DNA from: Absidia repens
Lineage: Eukaryota > Mucoromycota > Mucoromycetes > Mucorales > Cunninghamellaceae
Assembly: GCA_002105175.1 (NCBI GenBank)
Contig: MCGE01000007.1
Location: 1,550,001-1,614,000 of the forward strand
Direction of reading: 5' to 3'
DNA: 64,000 nt
Both the position numbers and the translations under genes were made by a program. Under the pieces are notes generated by a model, which saw only the letters and a program-made list of their open reading frames with translations, was not told where the DNA came from and did not search any database. Shown here in pieces: positions 23,814-32,604 of this stretch (positions are counted from its first letter, which is position 1; each line of letters begins with the position of its first letter).

Positions 23814-24751
23814 TTTCTATATAGACAAACGATGACAGACCGTGAATTGAATATCGAGTAACCGTGACAATAATAATAAAAAAGAAGTGAAAAGGTGAGC
23901 TGCCACGTGCGATAATAAATATGTAAAAAAGAAAAAAAAAAAAAAGGGAAAGCGTAGCAATTGACAAAACCGGTGTTTAAAAACAATAAAGTAACGGCGG
24001 CTGTGCTACATACATTGCTGCTTCATTTATTGCCAACGATATACACACTGAAAACAATATACTACACTTTGTATAATTCCACATCAGAATCTAGCATCCA
24101 TATCTCTTGTCATATTGAATATATCTAAATTACATATAGAGGCGCATCACCACCATACCGGCGTAATATTACGACGAGACTCCATCAACTATTAGAGCGC
24201 GTTAGCCTTGTCCAATTAAAAAGCATCCTGTGATAATACAGTATTAGTGCACGCCAAGAGGTCAAAGGATAATATAATTTGTATTGTAACCGTATTGTAC
24301 CCTTGGGCGTTGATTAAATAGGTAAACAACGGAAGCAACCTATAATCAGAAGCAAATAATGCAATCAAGGGGAAACAAAAAATTGCGCTTAATCATAAAG
24401 GCTAAGCACAAAGTGTGAGAGTGTGTGGTATTTTATTCATTTATAAAGCCTCGCTAATGTGGTCAAACAACGATATGTTATGTCAAAAGCAAGATGAATC
24501 TCGAAATCATGACTGACTAATGAGTCATGTTGCTGCTACATCGAAGGGGTTAATTAAACTAGGCAAAATTACTCCATCTTGTTTGCAAAGGAATTGAGGA
24601 GAGAAGCACCATATTCCTGATATTAAGTCGTGGTATTTATTGTCATGAAAACAAACATTGTATGCTGATGGTTGTGAAAAAAAAGAGGAGGTTCCTTTTT
24701 GTATCCACCGAAAAATAATAACTATTGCCAACAAAGAACAAAAAGGTGGCC

Positions 24752-25675
24752 TTTCAAATCCCGCCCACGTGAACCTTTTATTTACTCTCATTTTTTTCCG
24801 TCGCCTTTCAATTTTTTTTCCCTTCCCATTTTTCTTCACCATTCAATCTATATGTAGTTATATTGGACTTGGAATAGTGTCAGGACTAATTTAGAAGGGT
24901 TTTCAGAAGAGGGATTGCAAGATGCATGGGGAAACCCTTTCATTTTGAATTCAAGATTCAGGACTCATCTTGGAGACTTCATTAGCTTAGTTTAGGGTTA
25001 TTTTGTCAAAAGTTTTTATCTACCTCTGAAAAAAATATGTCTACTCTTGCTTTAATTAAATATACTCCATTAGTCTCTTTCATGTCTTGTACAAGAGATT
25101 CCTTTATTACTGTCACCATTTATTTTGGTTAATGTTAGCCGTTGTTGTACTTCAAAAAAGATATCCCTTTAGCCGTTCTCATATGTTATACAGTACGTTA
25201 TATTATCTTCCATTTACAATTGTCCCACTATAGGGGAGCTGGCCATTCTTTAAATTTCTCGCTAATCTCCCTTATGCTTCCTCCATTAGATCCCTTGTTG
25301 TTATGATGACACCGTACCCTTTAGTTTTAGTATCCCCCCCACTATGCTCTAATAAAATATGCCTTTTTATTAATTCCATTAATCATTCTCTGACCCATTA
25401 GATAGTAAACAACGAAGCTATTGTAGCTGTTTTGTGTGAGTCTTACAAAATACTTACTTTCTAGTTTACTCAATACGATTATTTCCCCTCCACCCTTTTT
25501 TTTTATCAAAGACAGTCATATTCCTGTTCGACCAATTATACAGATAAAGCTAGGTCATGCCATTTGTGCAGCCATTCTATAGAGCAATTTGCATTACATT
25601 CTAGCTTATTTATGACTAGTCGCCTCCCCCCTGAAGCCTAGTGACTGGTTGGCAAGTCTAGGTCTCTTAATATGT
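24752..25675 (+). repeat. Interspersed element, copy B
   Basis: It starts with TTTCAAATCCCGCCCACGTG (exactly 20 bp, the same length as in A, C and D). Next come CTTTTATTTAC, a long C/T tract, TATATTGGACTTGG, the core GGATTGCAAGATGCATGGGG followed by AAACCCTTTCATTTTG (24912-24947), and a block ending CATTAGCTTAGTTTAG. Two modules follow with TTAGTC/TTAGCC and TCATG/TCATA words, then TCTCTGACCCATTAGATAG. The far end, CTAGTGACTGGTTGGCAAG (about 25638), is shared with copies C and D. Confidence 0.82.
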
Positions 25676-25878
25676 AATGTAGCTGTTGCCCTCCCTACCA
25701 TTCTTATCAATCAGCCTGGACCGTACTGTAAGCGGAATCCCCAGTATACTAGACATATTGTATATATTTAGCTTGCTTTTTTCCTTTTTTTTCCGTTTGA
25801 TACAGTACAGTACGGTATGATAAAAAAAAATGCGTCCCAAACTACAGCTAGTTGAGCCCAAGTGACCGCTTATTATAA

Positions 25879-25894
25879 TGCAAAATGGCGGAGG
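25879..25894 (+). repeat. TGCAAAATGGCGGAGG word shared with 28910-28925
   Basis: A 16-bp exact match to 28910-28925. The similarity continues weakly (ACTGTCTCATTTTATCAA..CGCACTTC against ACTAGTCTCACCCCATCAA..CGCACTC), so both are remnants of one longer repeat, different from the A-E family. Confidence 0.6.
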
Positions 25895-25979
25895 ACTGTC
25901 TCATTTTATCAAAAAACGCACTTCGACAACCTCCTCAGTGACAGTCAGTAGGTCAATTTTTTCAAAGTGAAAGATTGTT

Positions 25980-26234
25980 TTGAAATTAAATATTAAAACC
26001 TGTAACAGTGAACGTTTCCGTTATGCTCTTGCTGATCTGCACCATATCAAAGAATGCTATAATACTGACAAAAAACAAGCGAAGGAAACCTTACTGGAAA
26101 GAACTTTCGGCGAAGGCAATGTTGACACACGAAAAGAAAAGGACCATTTCTCAATGCGGATCCGACAACTGAGAGATATTGCTGTAGACATATACAATAC
26201 AATGTTGGATGATATTGTATTGGATAAAGTATAA
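25980..26234 (+). pseudogene. Possible coding remnant, no ATG start
   Basis: An 84-codon open frame with a balanced, non-repetitive translation (for example YALADLHHIKECYNTDKKQ and RIRQLRDIAVDIYNTMLDD). It has no ATG at its beginning. It could be one exon of an unrecognised gene, entered after the CAG at about 26007, or a broken piece of a mobile-element protein. I do not recognise a family. It lies between repeat copy B and HIS3. Confidence 0.22.
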
Positions 26235-26553
26235 AGATGTCTTAAAAAGGAGATTACATTTCTACTGTTCAATTTCACACTTTATGATACAGCGCTGGTA
26301 TTTTTTTTTTTTCTGATGCACATTATAATAATCATAGTGTTAAAAATAAAATAAATATCGACGACATGCAGTATCAGCTTGTATAGAGGAGAACTGTCGT
26401 ATGGGCATGAAAATGCGTTAAATTAAAATAACCAAAGGCGATCTATTTTTGGCAACCGTGGATCGGATTTTTAAACGAGGACAATTTTTCTTTTTGGGCT
26501 CTAAAAAAAAAGAGACACTGTCCTTTCCAACTTTTCCTTACACTATTAACACA

Positions 26554-27413
26554 ATGGACGCCCCTCGCTCTACCGAAGTCGTTAGAAAAACAAACGAAAC
26601 TGATATCAAACTTTCGTTGAATTTGGATTCCAAGTTTGACCAACAAATCGAAATCGACACTGGTATTGGATTCCTTGATCATGTATGTATAGAAAAAAAA
26701 AAGTGTATTGTGTGACAGGTATGACTCACCTTCTTCTCTTTTTTTTTTATATATATGTAGATGTACCATGCTCTTGCTAAACATGGTGGCTGGTCCTTGA
26801 CACTTCATTGCAAAGGTGACTTGCATATTGACGATCATCACACTGCGGAAGACACAGCGATTGCGCTAGGTATGGCTTTCAAGAAGGCTTTGGGCACTCC
26901 AAAAGGTATCAAACGCTTTGGCTCTGCTTTCTGTCCTCTGGACGAGGTAAGGCAGCCCCCTCCTCGGCAAAAAATAATTATTGAACTATTTTGCGTCAAT
27001 ACCGATAAACTTATATGAATATTCTAACATATTTTAGGCTCTTGCGCGGGCTGTTGTTGATATTTCTGGTCGGCCTTTTGCAGACATCAACTTGGATTTG
27101 AAGAGGGAAATGGTAGGCACACTGTCAACAGAAATGATTCCTCATGTTCTGAGCTCTTTTGCTTTCGGTGCTGGTATTACGTTGCATGTGGATGTATTGA
27201 AAGGAACCAATGATCATCACAAGTAAGTCGAAAGACAAAGGATAATATGACGCTTATATGCCTGGCCTAGCATTGTGATTTACTTTTTATTTTTTATTTT
27301 TTTTACCCTTCCTTAGAGCTGAATCTTCCTTCAAAGCATTAGCAGTGGCTATCCGTCAAGCTGTTGAACGTACTGGCACCAATGATGTACCAAGCACAAA
27401 GGGGGTCTTGTAG
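26554..27413 (+). CDS. HIS3: Imidazoleglycerol-phosphate dehydratase
   Basis: Sixth step of histidine synthesis: imidazole-glycerol phosphate to imidazole-acetol phosphate, in the cytosol. Four exons: 26554-26682, 26761-26946, 27038-27222 and 27317-27413 (198 aa; the family's usual monofunctional length is near 200-220). Conserved manganese-binding blocks are intact: [59 protein letters not shown] and [16 protein letters not shown]. The C terminus [20 protein letters not shown] is typical, ending in TKGVL. The protein starts [13 protein letters not shown]. Introns are 78-94 bp. A perfect TGACTCA lies in intron 1. Confidence 0.97.
26722..26728 (+). promoter_or_regulatory. Gcn4-type TGACTCA inside HIS3 intron 1
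   Basis: A perfect palindromic bZIP site TGACTCA lies in the first intron, about 170 bp after the start codon. In fungi amino-acid genes are often controlled by Gcn4/CpcA through such sites, normally upstream. Chance occurrence of a 7-mer cannot be ruled out. Confidence 0.3.
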
Positions 27414-27950
27414 GGAGCCCCAAAGTAGATTAGATTTCGTTATATCCATAGTTTTAGAATCTTGTTATTGTGTTATGTATGTATTAGTTTTGTTTAATAT
27501 GTCGTTTGTTTTTCTAGACCAATGAGATTCATTCTATCATCAACTCAATAAATCATCTTTTTATCAAATCAAATATTTATGTATATGTGATTGTGTGTAT
27601 TAAGTCGTCTTTTTTAAGGAAGACTAACAAACGGGAAATCATCGTTTCTTAAAAAAACATCATACATGACGTAATATGTAGTGTCTTGTATAATGAGAGT
27701 AACAAAAAGAAAAGTGGCAACAAAAAGGCATTGAATGAAGAAGACATTGTGTTTTATCTCTCTATCAAAGAACGAGGTGGGTAAAAACTTATCTAAAATA
27801 AAGATCTAACTTTTACATCTATGACTTTGAATATCTTTCCATTCCTCCACTCACATCACTGTCGCCGCTACTTTTTTCCCTTTTCCTGTCACCACAGCCA
27901 ACACTTTTTAGACATACTGTAGTTGGCGTATATACACACCATTGATACTC

Positions 27951-28242
27951 CATATAGTGTGAAATGCAGAGGGAAATTTCACTGTAGTGGTGATTTTTTT
28001 TTTTTTTTTTGACTAATAGCATTCTTATCAAACTTGACGTGTAAGACTTTGCAATGTCGGTCCACTGGTATTTCTAGATTAATATCACCACAATTTTTTT
28101 CCCTATTGAGTTACTAGTATTTAACCCCACCCCAGGATAATTCGCATTAATACTCACCCTATCATTGCTACTCTTTATAATCCACACAGTGAGAAATGCA
28201 GAGAATACAAACAGAGAAATACTCTGTAGAGGACTTTTTTTT
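27951..28242 (+). repeat. Two related short segments with GAAATGCAGAG
   Basis: Segment one (27951-28010) and segment two (28165-28242) share CACAGTG/TAGTGTGAAATGCAGAG, then (C)ACTGTAG or CTCTGTAG and a run of T. They look like diverged copies of a short element about 210 bp apart. Confidence 0.5.
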
Positions 28243-28319
28243 ACACAAGCACATGGCTTTCTTCCTACACATAAACATAAACCCACACACAGGCATCGGA
28301 TTTTACTCATGCCCTTTCA

Positions 28320-28692
28320 ACGAGACAATAAAAGGCATGAAAGAGATTAATGGTAAAAAGACAAGACATGTTTAATTCAGATATGTATACAGTATAAACT
28401 ATAACAACTAACACTAACTTGAGCTAATGGCACTATTCTACAATGAAGGCTAATCTAGTGGAAGTTAGAAACCACAAATCCAAAATGAAAGGGTTTCCCC
28501 ATGATGTTTATGTTGCATTTTTTAAAAATGCCTCTAATTCAAGTTCTAACACTATTCCTAGATCACCAGTATCCCAATGAGCCTTGCCATCATATCATTC
28601 AGACTTTGATGAAGGAGAAAAAGAAAAAGAAAAAAAAAAAATAGGAGCCAAGAAAAATAAAATAAAATAGCAATCATGTGCGCGGAGTCTGA
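28320..28692 (-). repeat. Interspersed element, copy E (truncated, diverged)
   Basis: On the minus strand the order of the A-D family is kept: CCGCGCACATG (a decayed E-box at 28674-28679), TTTTATTTTATTTT, a C/T-rich tract, the core CATGGGGAAACCCTTTCATTTTGGAT (28484-28509), a CATTAGCTCAAGTTAG block, and one module with ATTAATCTCTTTCATG. The distal modules are missing. Confidence 0.7.
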
Positions 28693-28754
28693 ATAAACCT
28701 TTTCACAACTAAACACTATCCTATATTTCTTTTCCAACATACACAATTTACGAG

Positions 28755-28975
28755 CGCTAGGCGCGGCGGTCAGGCCCCAATGAGCTGCCCACCAAAGTGT
28801 GATATGGCGAAGTCGCCTAGCTCCCACCCATTTTTTTTAACACACCAACTAATACTCATTGACGGCTCGTGAGCACGACGGTTGGGTTGCAAGGAGCTTT
28901 CCACCACAGTGCAAAATGGCGGAGGCACTAGTCTCACCCCATCAACACCCGCACTCAAGTAAAGAAAAATCTGAT
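28755..28975 (+). repeat. Diverged tandem duplication (~110-bp unit)
   Basis: Unit one (about 28755-28865) and unit two (about 28866-28975) align along their length: GCGGCGGTCAGG / GCACGACGGTTGG, AGCTGCCCACCAAAGTG / AGCTTTCCACCACAGTG, then ATATGGCGAAG / AAATGGCGGAG and CCCACCCAT / CACCCCATC. The second unit carries the 16-bp word also found at 25879. Confidence 0.55.
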
Positions 28976-29094
28976 ACCCAGTAAATCGATAGATTTCCAA
29001 AAGCTCCAACGGAGCGCCAGAGCGTTTATTCGGAATAAAAAAAAAATCATTGAAACTATACTAAAGGAAGATACTATGCTTTATTCAATATAAT

Positions 29095-29331
29095 CTAATA
29101 GCAGGAAAAAAAAAGATGGGGTAATAAAAGGGGTTTGACTTTAAAATGACTATCATCCAAGTTGACGGTGGTTATCGTTTTGTTGTTCCACAATATGTAG
29201 AGTTGGCGACGAAGAAGTAGGTCGTCGGTAACGGTATCGTTTTCAATAAATATAGTTGCTTCAGTTATTGAAACATATTTACGGCTAGGAAAACCAAATG
29301 TGAACTTTTCAACGGTTTTCTTTTGACCCAT
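29095..29331 (-). CDS. Small hypothetical protein (78 aa)
   Basis: A single open frame starting at ATG 29331 (MGQKKTVEKFTFGFPSRKYV) in good context (ACAACCATGG). It is preceded by the kind of pyrimidine-rich tract seen before real genes in this window. The translation is non-repetitive, with an EATIFIENDTVTDDLLLRRQ stretch. I recognise no family. It may be a true small gene, a partial gene whose further exons I cannot see, or chance. Its 3' end is about 120 bp from the calreticulin poly(A) side. Confidence 0.33.
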   Translation of the reverse strand: MGQKKTVEKFTFGFPSRKYVSITEATIFIENDTVTDDLLLRRQLYILWNNKTITTVNLDDSHFKVKPLLLPHLFFSCY

Positions 29332-29550
29332 GGTTGTCAAGATAAAAGATAAAAAAAAAAAAGTCGGTCATTAAAATTCAAGCAGATTTTTTATTTTTAT
29401 TTGGTAATTGAGGCAAAATAAAAAATGATCAGAATGCATTCATATATATTACTACTACTATACTAAAAAAGATAGAATGTGTGTGATTGTGTATGGGAAT
29501 GGGAATGGGATAAATAAAGGCGAGCAGGCGAGGTGGACGGGGGGATATAT

Positions 29551-31123
29551 CTACAGTTCATCCTTGACAGGCTTGGTTTCCTTGGCTTCTTCCTTGGCTT
29601 CTTCCTTGACTTCTTCCTTGACTTCTTCCTTGACTTCTTCCTTGACTTCTTCCTTGGCTTCTTCCTTGACTTCTTCCTTGACTTCTTCCTTGACTTCTTC
29701 CTTGACTTCTTCCTTGACTTCTTCCTTGGTATCAGATTCTACAGAGAGATCGTCCAAATCAACATCAATGGGATCGCTGTCAGATGATTTGTCTTGAGCA
29801 GGAATTTCAGCTTCGACCTTGGCCTTTTCTTGTTCTTCATGAGCTTCCTTTGCCTTGACTTCGTCCTTTGCCAGAGCCAAAGATTCATCGCGTACCTTCT
29901 TGGCTTCATCCAAATCGTCCGTTACCAGGAGGTTGTCAAAGATAGTACCAGACTTCACTTGCCATAAGTCAAAACCGATGTTTTCAAAGTTGTAGTGATA
30001 GATAGAGTCATCAAGCTTGTATTCAGGATTGTCGATTTCAGGGTGTTCCCATTCACCTTTGTAGTCAGGGTTGGCAATACGTTTGGGGCTCCATTCGCCC
30101 TTGTAGTCAGGGTTGGTGATGCTAAATAAAAGAAAAAACAACAAAATAAAATCAGTCATCCTGTAATCACCTCCCCCTTTCAAATTCCTACTCGACGATA
30201 AACTTACGAAGGAGCTTCCCATTCACCATCCATATCATCATCCCAATCTTCAGGCTTGACAGCTTCAGGATCAGCAATAAATTCAGGAGTATTATCCCAG
30301 TCAGCAGGCTTGACATCGCTTGGATCGTTGATTTCAGCTTCATCCACCCAGTCAGCAGGCTTGGAGGCTTCAGGGTCCTTGATGGTCTTTGGTGGCAAGA
30401 AGTCCCAATCTTCTTCCAATTTGCCAGCGGCCTTTTCTTCACCATCCACCAAAACTTGATAGGTTTGATTGGGCTTGACGACCAGGGTATAAGTGTGAGT
30501 AAAGACATCAGTAGGAGCAGCCACCGCCTTTTTCAAGTCAAAGTTTTTGCCCTTGTATTGAAGAATGGCATGTACAATCGATTTGGTACCACAGATATCA
30601 GGTCCGAACATGATGTTGTATTCGCTATCGCCGTTAAAGGTCTTGGCATCAAACTTGTCAGAGAAGATCTACAATTGTAAAAAGAACGAAGAGCAAAAGT
30701 AAGTAATACGTCTATTTCATGCATTACCGCTACGCCCATTCTTCTGACTACAAAAACATTCCTCTACTGTATGTTCCGTGTAACTCTTACCTTGACGTAG
30801 CTACCACCACAATCAATATTTTGTTCGTTCTTGACATCAAATTGTACAACAAAGTCCTTGTCCTTATTGTCGAAAGGCTTGTCAAATTTGGTGGAAGTGG
30901 CGTAAAAGCGATAGTCTTCAGTGGTGCGGAGACCAGCATTCTTTTCAGCATCGGCAGCCCATTTACCAGAAGAGACTTCCAACACTCCCAAATCGGCACG
31001 ATGGGTAGAGGGAGTCCAGCGTTGGGTCCAGTTGTCACCATCAGAGAAAGTTTCGTGTAAAAAGACTTCGGCACAAGCAAGAGTAGAAAGGCCCAAAATG
31101 GCGGCAATAGTAGGAATCTTCAT
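29551..31123 (-). CDS. Calreticulin, ER lectin chaperone
   Basis: ER-lumen lectin that binds monoglucosylated glycoproteins and calcium. Three exons: 31123-30791, 30668-30208 and 30121-29551 (454 aa). Signal peptide MKIPTIAAILGLSTLACA. The lectin domain includes SGKWAADAEKNAGLRTTEDY and CGGSYVKIFSD, with the CGG cysteine. The P-domain carries both repeat types: IKDPEASKPADWVDE, INDPSDVKPADWDN and IADPEAVKPEDWDDD, then ITNPDYKGEWSP, IANPDYKGEW and IDNPEYKL. The C domain ends in a run of EEVK units and a KDEL retrieval signal. The EEVK tail alternates acidic and basic residues and so is less acidic than usual. A UPR-type TGACGTGG and a TATA box lie upstream. Confidence 0.96.
29575..29730 (-). 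repeat. 12-bp tandem repeat encoding Glu-Val/Ala-Lys-Glu
   Basis: About 13 tandem units of GAAGTCAAGGAA (TTCCTTGACTTC on the plus strand), a few with GCC for GTC, encode the (E)EVK/EAKE tail of calreticulin. The near-identity of units, including silent positions, points to recent expansion by slippage or unequal exchange. Confidence 0.9.
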
Positions 31124-31694
31124 GATGATGGTAGATGTTGGATTAAAAGGTAACAAGGAAAAAAAAAAAAAAAGTAGAATGGGCGAAAAAAAGGTCCTCT
31201 TTTTATACCGGCACGAGAATTGACGTGGCAAAGAATTATTACCAGCCAATCAATGATCATTTTTCAAATATGAAAAAGCGCCTTCCTAAATTTCGTCGCT
31301 AAATGCCTAAAAAAGGGTCCATCATTGTATATCAAGGAACTTGTTTAATATCAGTAATCTGTGTATATAGAAATAAAAAGAATACAAGAATAAAAGGCAA
31401 ATAAAGAGGATTTCTATGGCATGAGTGTATATTTTAGTACCGCAAATGCTATCCTAGTACACACGCTCCCCCCCACGAAGACTAAATAAAAATTGAATCC
31501 ACAGCCCTACACGCCTAATTTCCATTGGCTGAGATTCAGGAACGACGTCTCCACTCCAAATATATGATAAAAATAAACTACCATTTCTGCATACATGAAT
31601 TATAGAATGGTCATTTTTATTTCATTTGTAAGGAATACATCTAATCTATAAAACTATAAAACTAACACCTTAAACGAAATGTATCTAAACTCCA
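31124..31694. other. Intergenic: calreticulin promoter and thioesterase 3' flank
   Basis: The 570 bp hold the calreticulin promoter (TATA and UPR-type element listed separately) and the thioesterase 3' untranslated region. No gene was seen. Confidence 0.5.
31201..31250 (-). promoter_or_regulatory. Calreticulin promoter: TATA, UPRE-type TGACGTGG, CCAAT
   Basis: Minus-strand TATA box GGTATAAAAA at about 31200-31209, 80-90 bp before the start codon. TGACGTGG (plus strand 31221-31228) matches the UPR element core recognised by HAC1/XBP1-type bZIP factors. CCAAT (plus strand) lies at 31246-31250. ATTGG and CCACG therefore sit 17 bp apart in gene sense, similar in parts though not in spacing to animal ER-stress elements. 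Induction by ER stress is a reasonable inference. Confidence 0.55.
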
Positions 31695-32329
31695 TCAAAT
31701 CGTCAATTTCTGAAGTCCATCCAAGAGTTCAGCCGGGAGAGAAGAGACTGGTCGTCGTGTCTTGGGATCTACAAACACGTGCGTGAATCCACCAACCACA
31801 GCTGCTAAACGACCAGAAGAATCGCCATCAGGTTGCTGCTCAAAAATACCAACACGATAAGTCACCGAAGATTTGCCCAATTTAGAAATGACAAGCCCAG
31901 CTTCCATGACCGAAGGATACGAGGCAGGGGCGAAGAACTGGGCCGACGAGTGCACCACCAGACCAATAGGCTTTGTTTCAGTTTTGTCTAAAGGTTCCAA
32001 TCCACAGAACCGTATCAAGTATTCATTGACTACTGTATCAATATAATGGTAGTATATCGAGTTGTTAATATGTCCGTATTGATCATTGTCGGACCATCTA
32101 TTTAAAAAAAAAAATATGAGGGAAACGAGAATGAGTATCATCATACATAGCGGGCTCTCATATATCCGTCGCTTTACCTCGTTTGAATGGGCAAAAAATA
32201 CTTGTAATCACTTTTTTCCCTAAATGTTGACACTGCCGCCGGTTTGGTTGATGTTGTCATGGCCCGTGTTGTATTTGAAGTAGCCACATGTTTTGCCACC
32301 ATCGCCAATCTTGTTTGTGGAGCACCCAT
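31695..32329 (-). CDS. Hot-dog fold acyl-CoA thioesterase (4HBT type), probably mitochondrial
   Basis: Hydrolase of acyl-CoA thioesters. Two exons, 32329-32178 and 32097-31695 (184 aa). The first ~35 residues (MGAPQTRLAMVAKHVATSNTTR) are basic, hydroxylated and free of acidic residues, as in mitochondrial presequences. The catalytic block forms across the splice: QTRWSDNDQYGHINNSIYY, with the Asp of the 4HBT active site. SSAQFFAPASYPSVMEAGLV and GRLAAVVGGFTHVFVDPKTRRP complete the fold. Similar proteins are common single-domain thioesterases in fungi and bacteria (YbgC/FcbC-like). The substrate chain length cannot be read from sequence. Confidence 0.85.
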
Positions 32330-32604
32330 CTTGTATTATTATTTTTTTATCAGAAAGGAAAAGAGAGCTGCCTAAAACGAATTTGAACACCGATTTCGAA
32401 ATATGAAAAAAAGCTGACATATGCTTTATTGCGGACTGACAAGAAGGAAAGATATAATATAATATAGTGTAATCATCAAGATAATATAATAAAACTATAG
32501 GGAATAAAGGTATCTACATAACAGGGGAATATATAATATATATATAAATATATGATAAATAAATGGTAATAAACAATGATTTTAATACTAACAAAAAACT
32601 AATA

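Larger units (their letters stand above)
23814..26553. other. Long gene-free region holding repeat copy B
   Basis: About 2.7 kb between the CNH gene and HIS3, which point away from each other. It should hold both promoters. A CACGTG at 23904-23909 lies upstream of the CNH gene. Repeat copy B fills 24752-25675. A short possibly coding remnant lies at 25980-26234. No clear Gcn4 site was noticed directly upstream of HIS3. Confidence 0.5.
27414..29094. other. Long gene-free region with copy E and two other repeats
   Basis: HIS3's 3' end is followed by AATAAA at 27549. Further on are two related stretches near 27951-28010 and 28165-28242, repeat copy E (28320-28692, minus) and a diverged tandem duplication at 28755-28975. 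No protein gene is supported before 29095. Confidence 0.5.
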
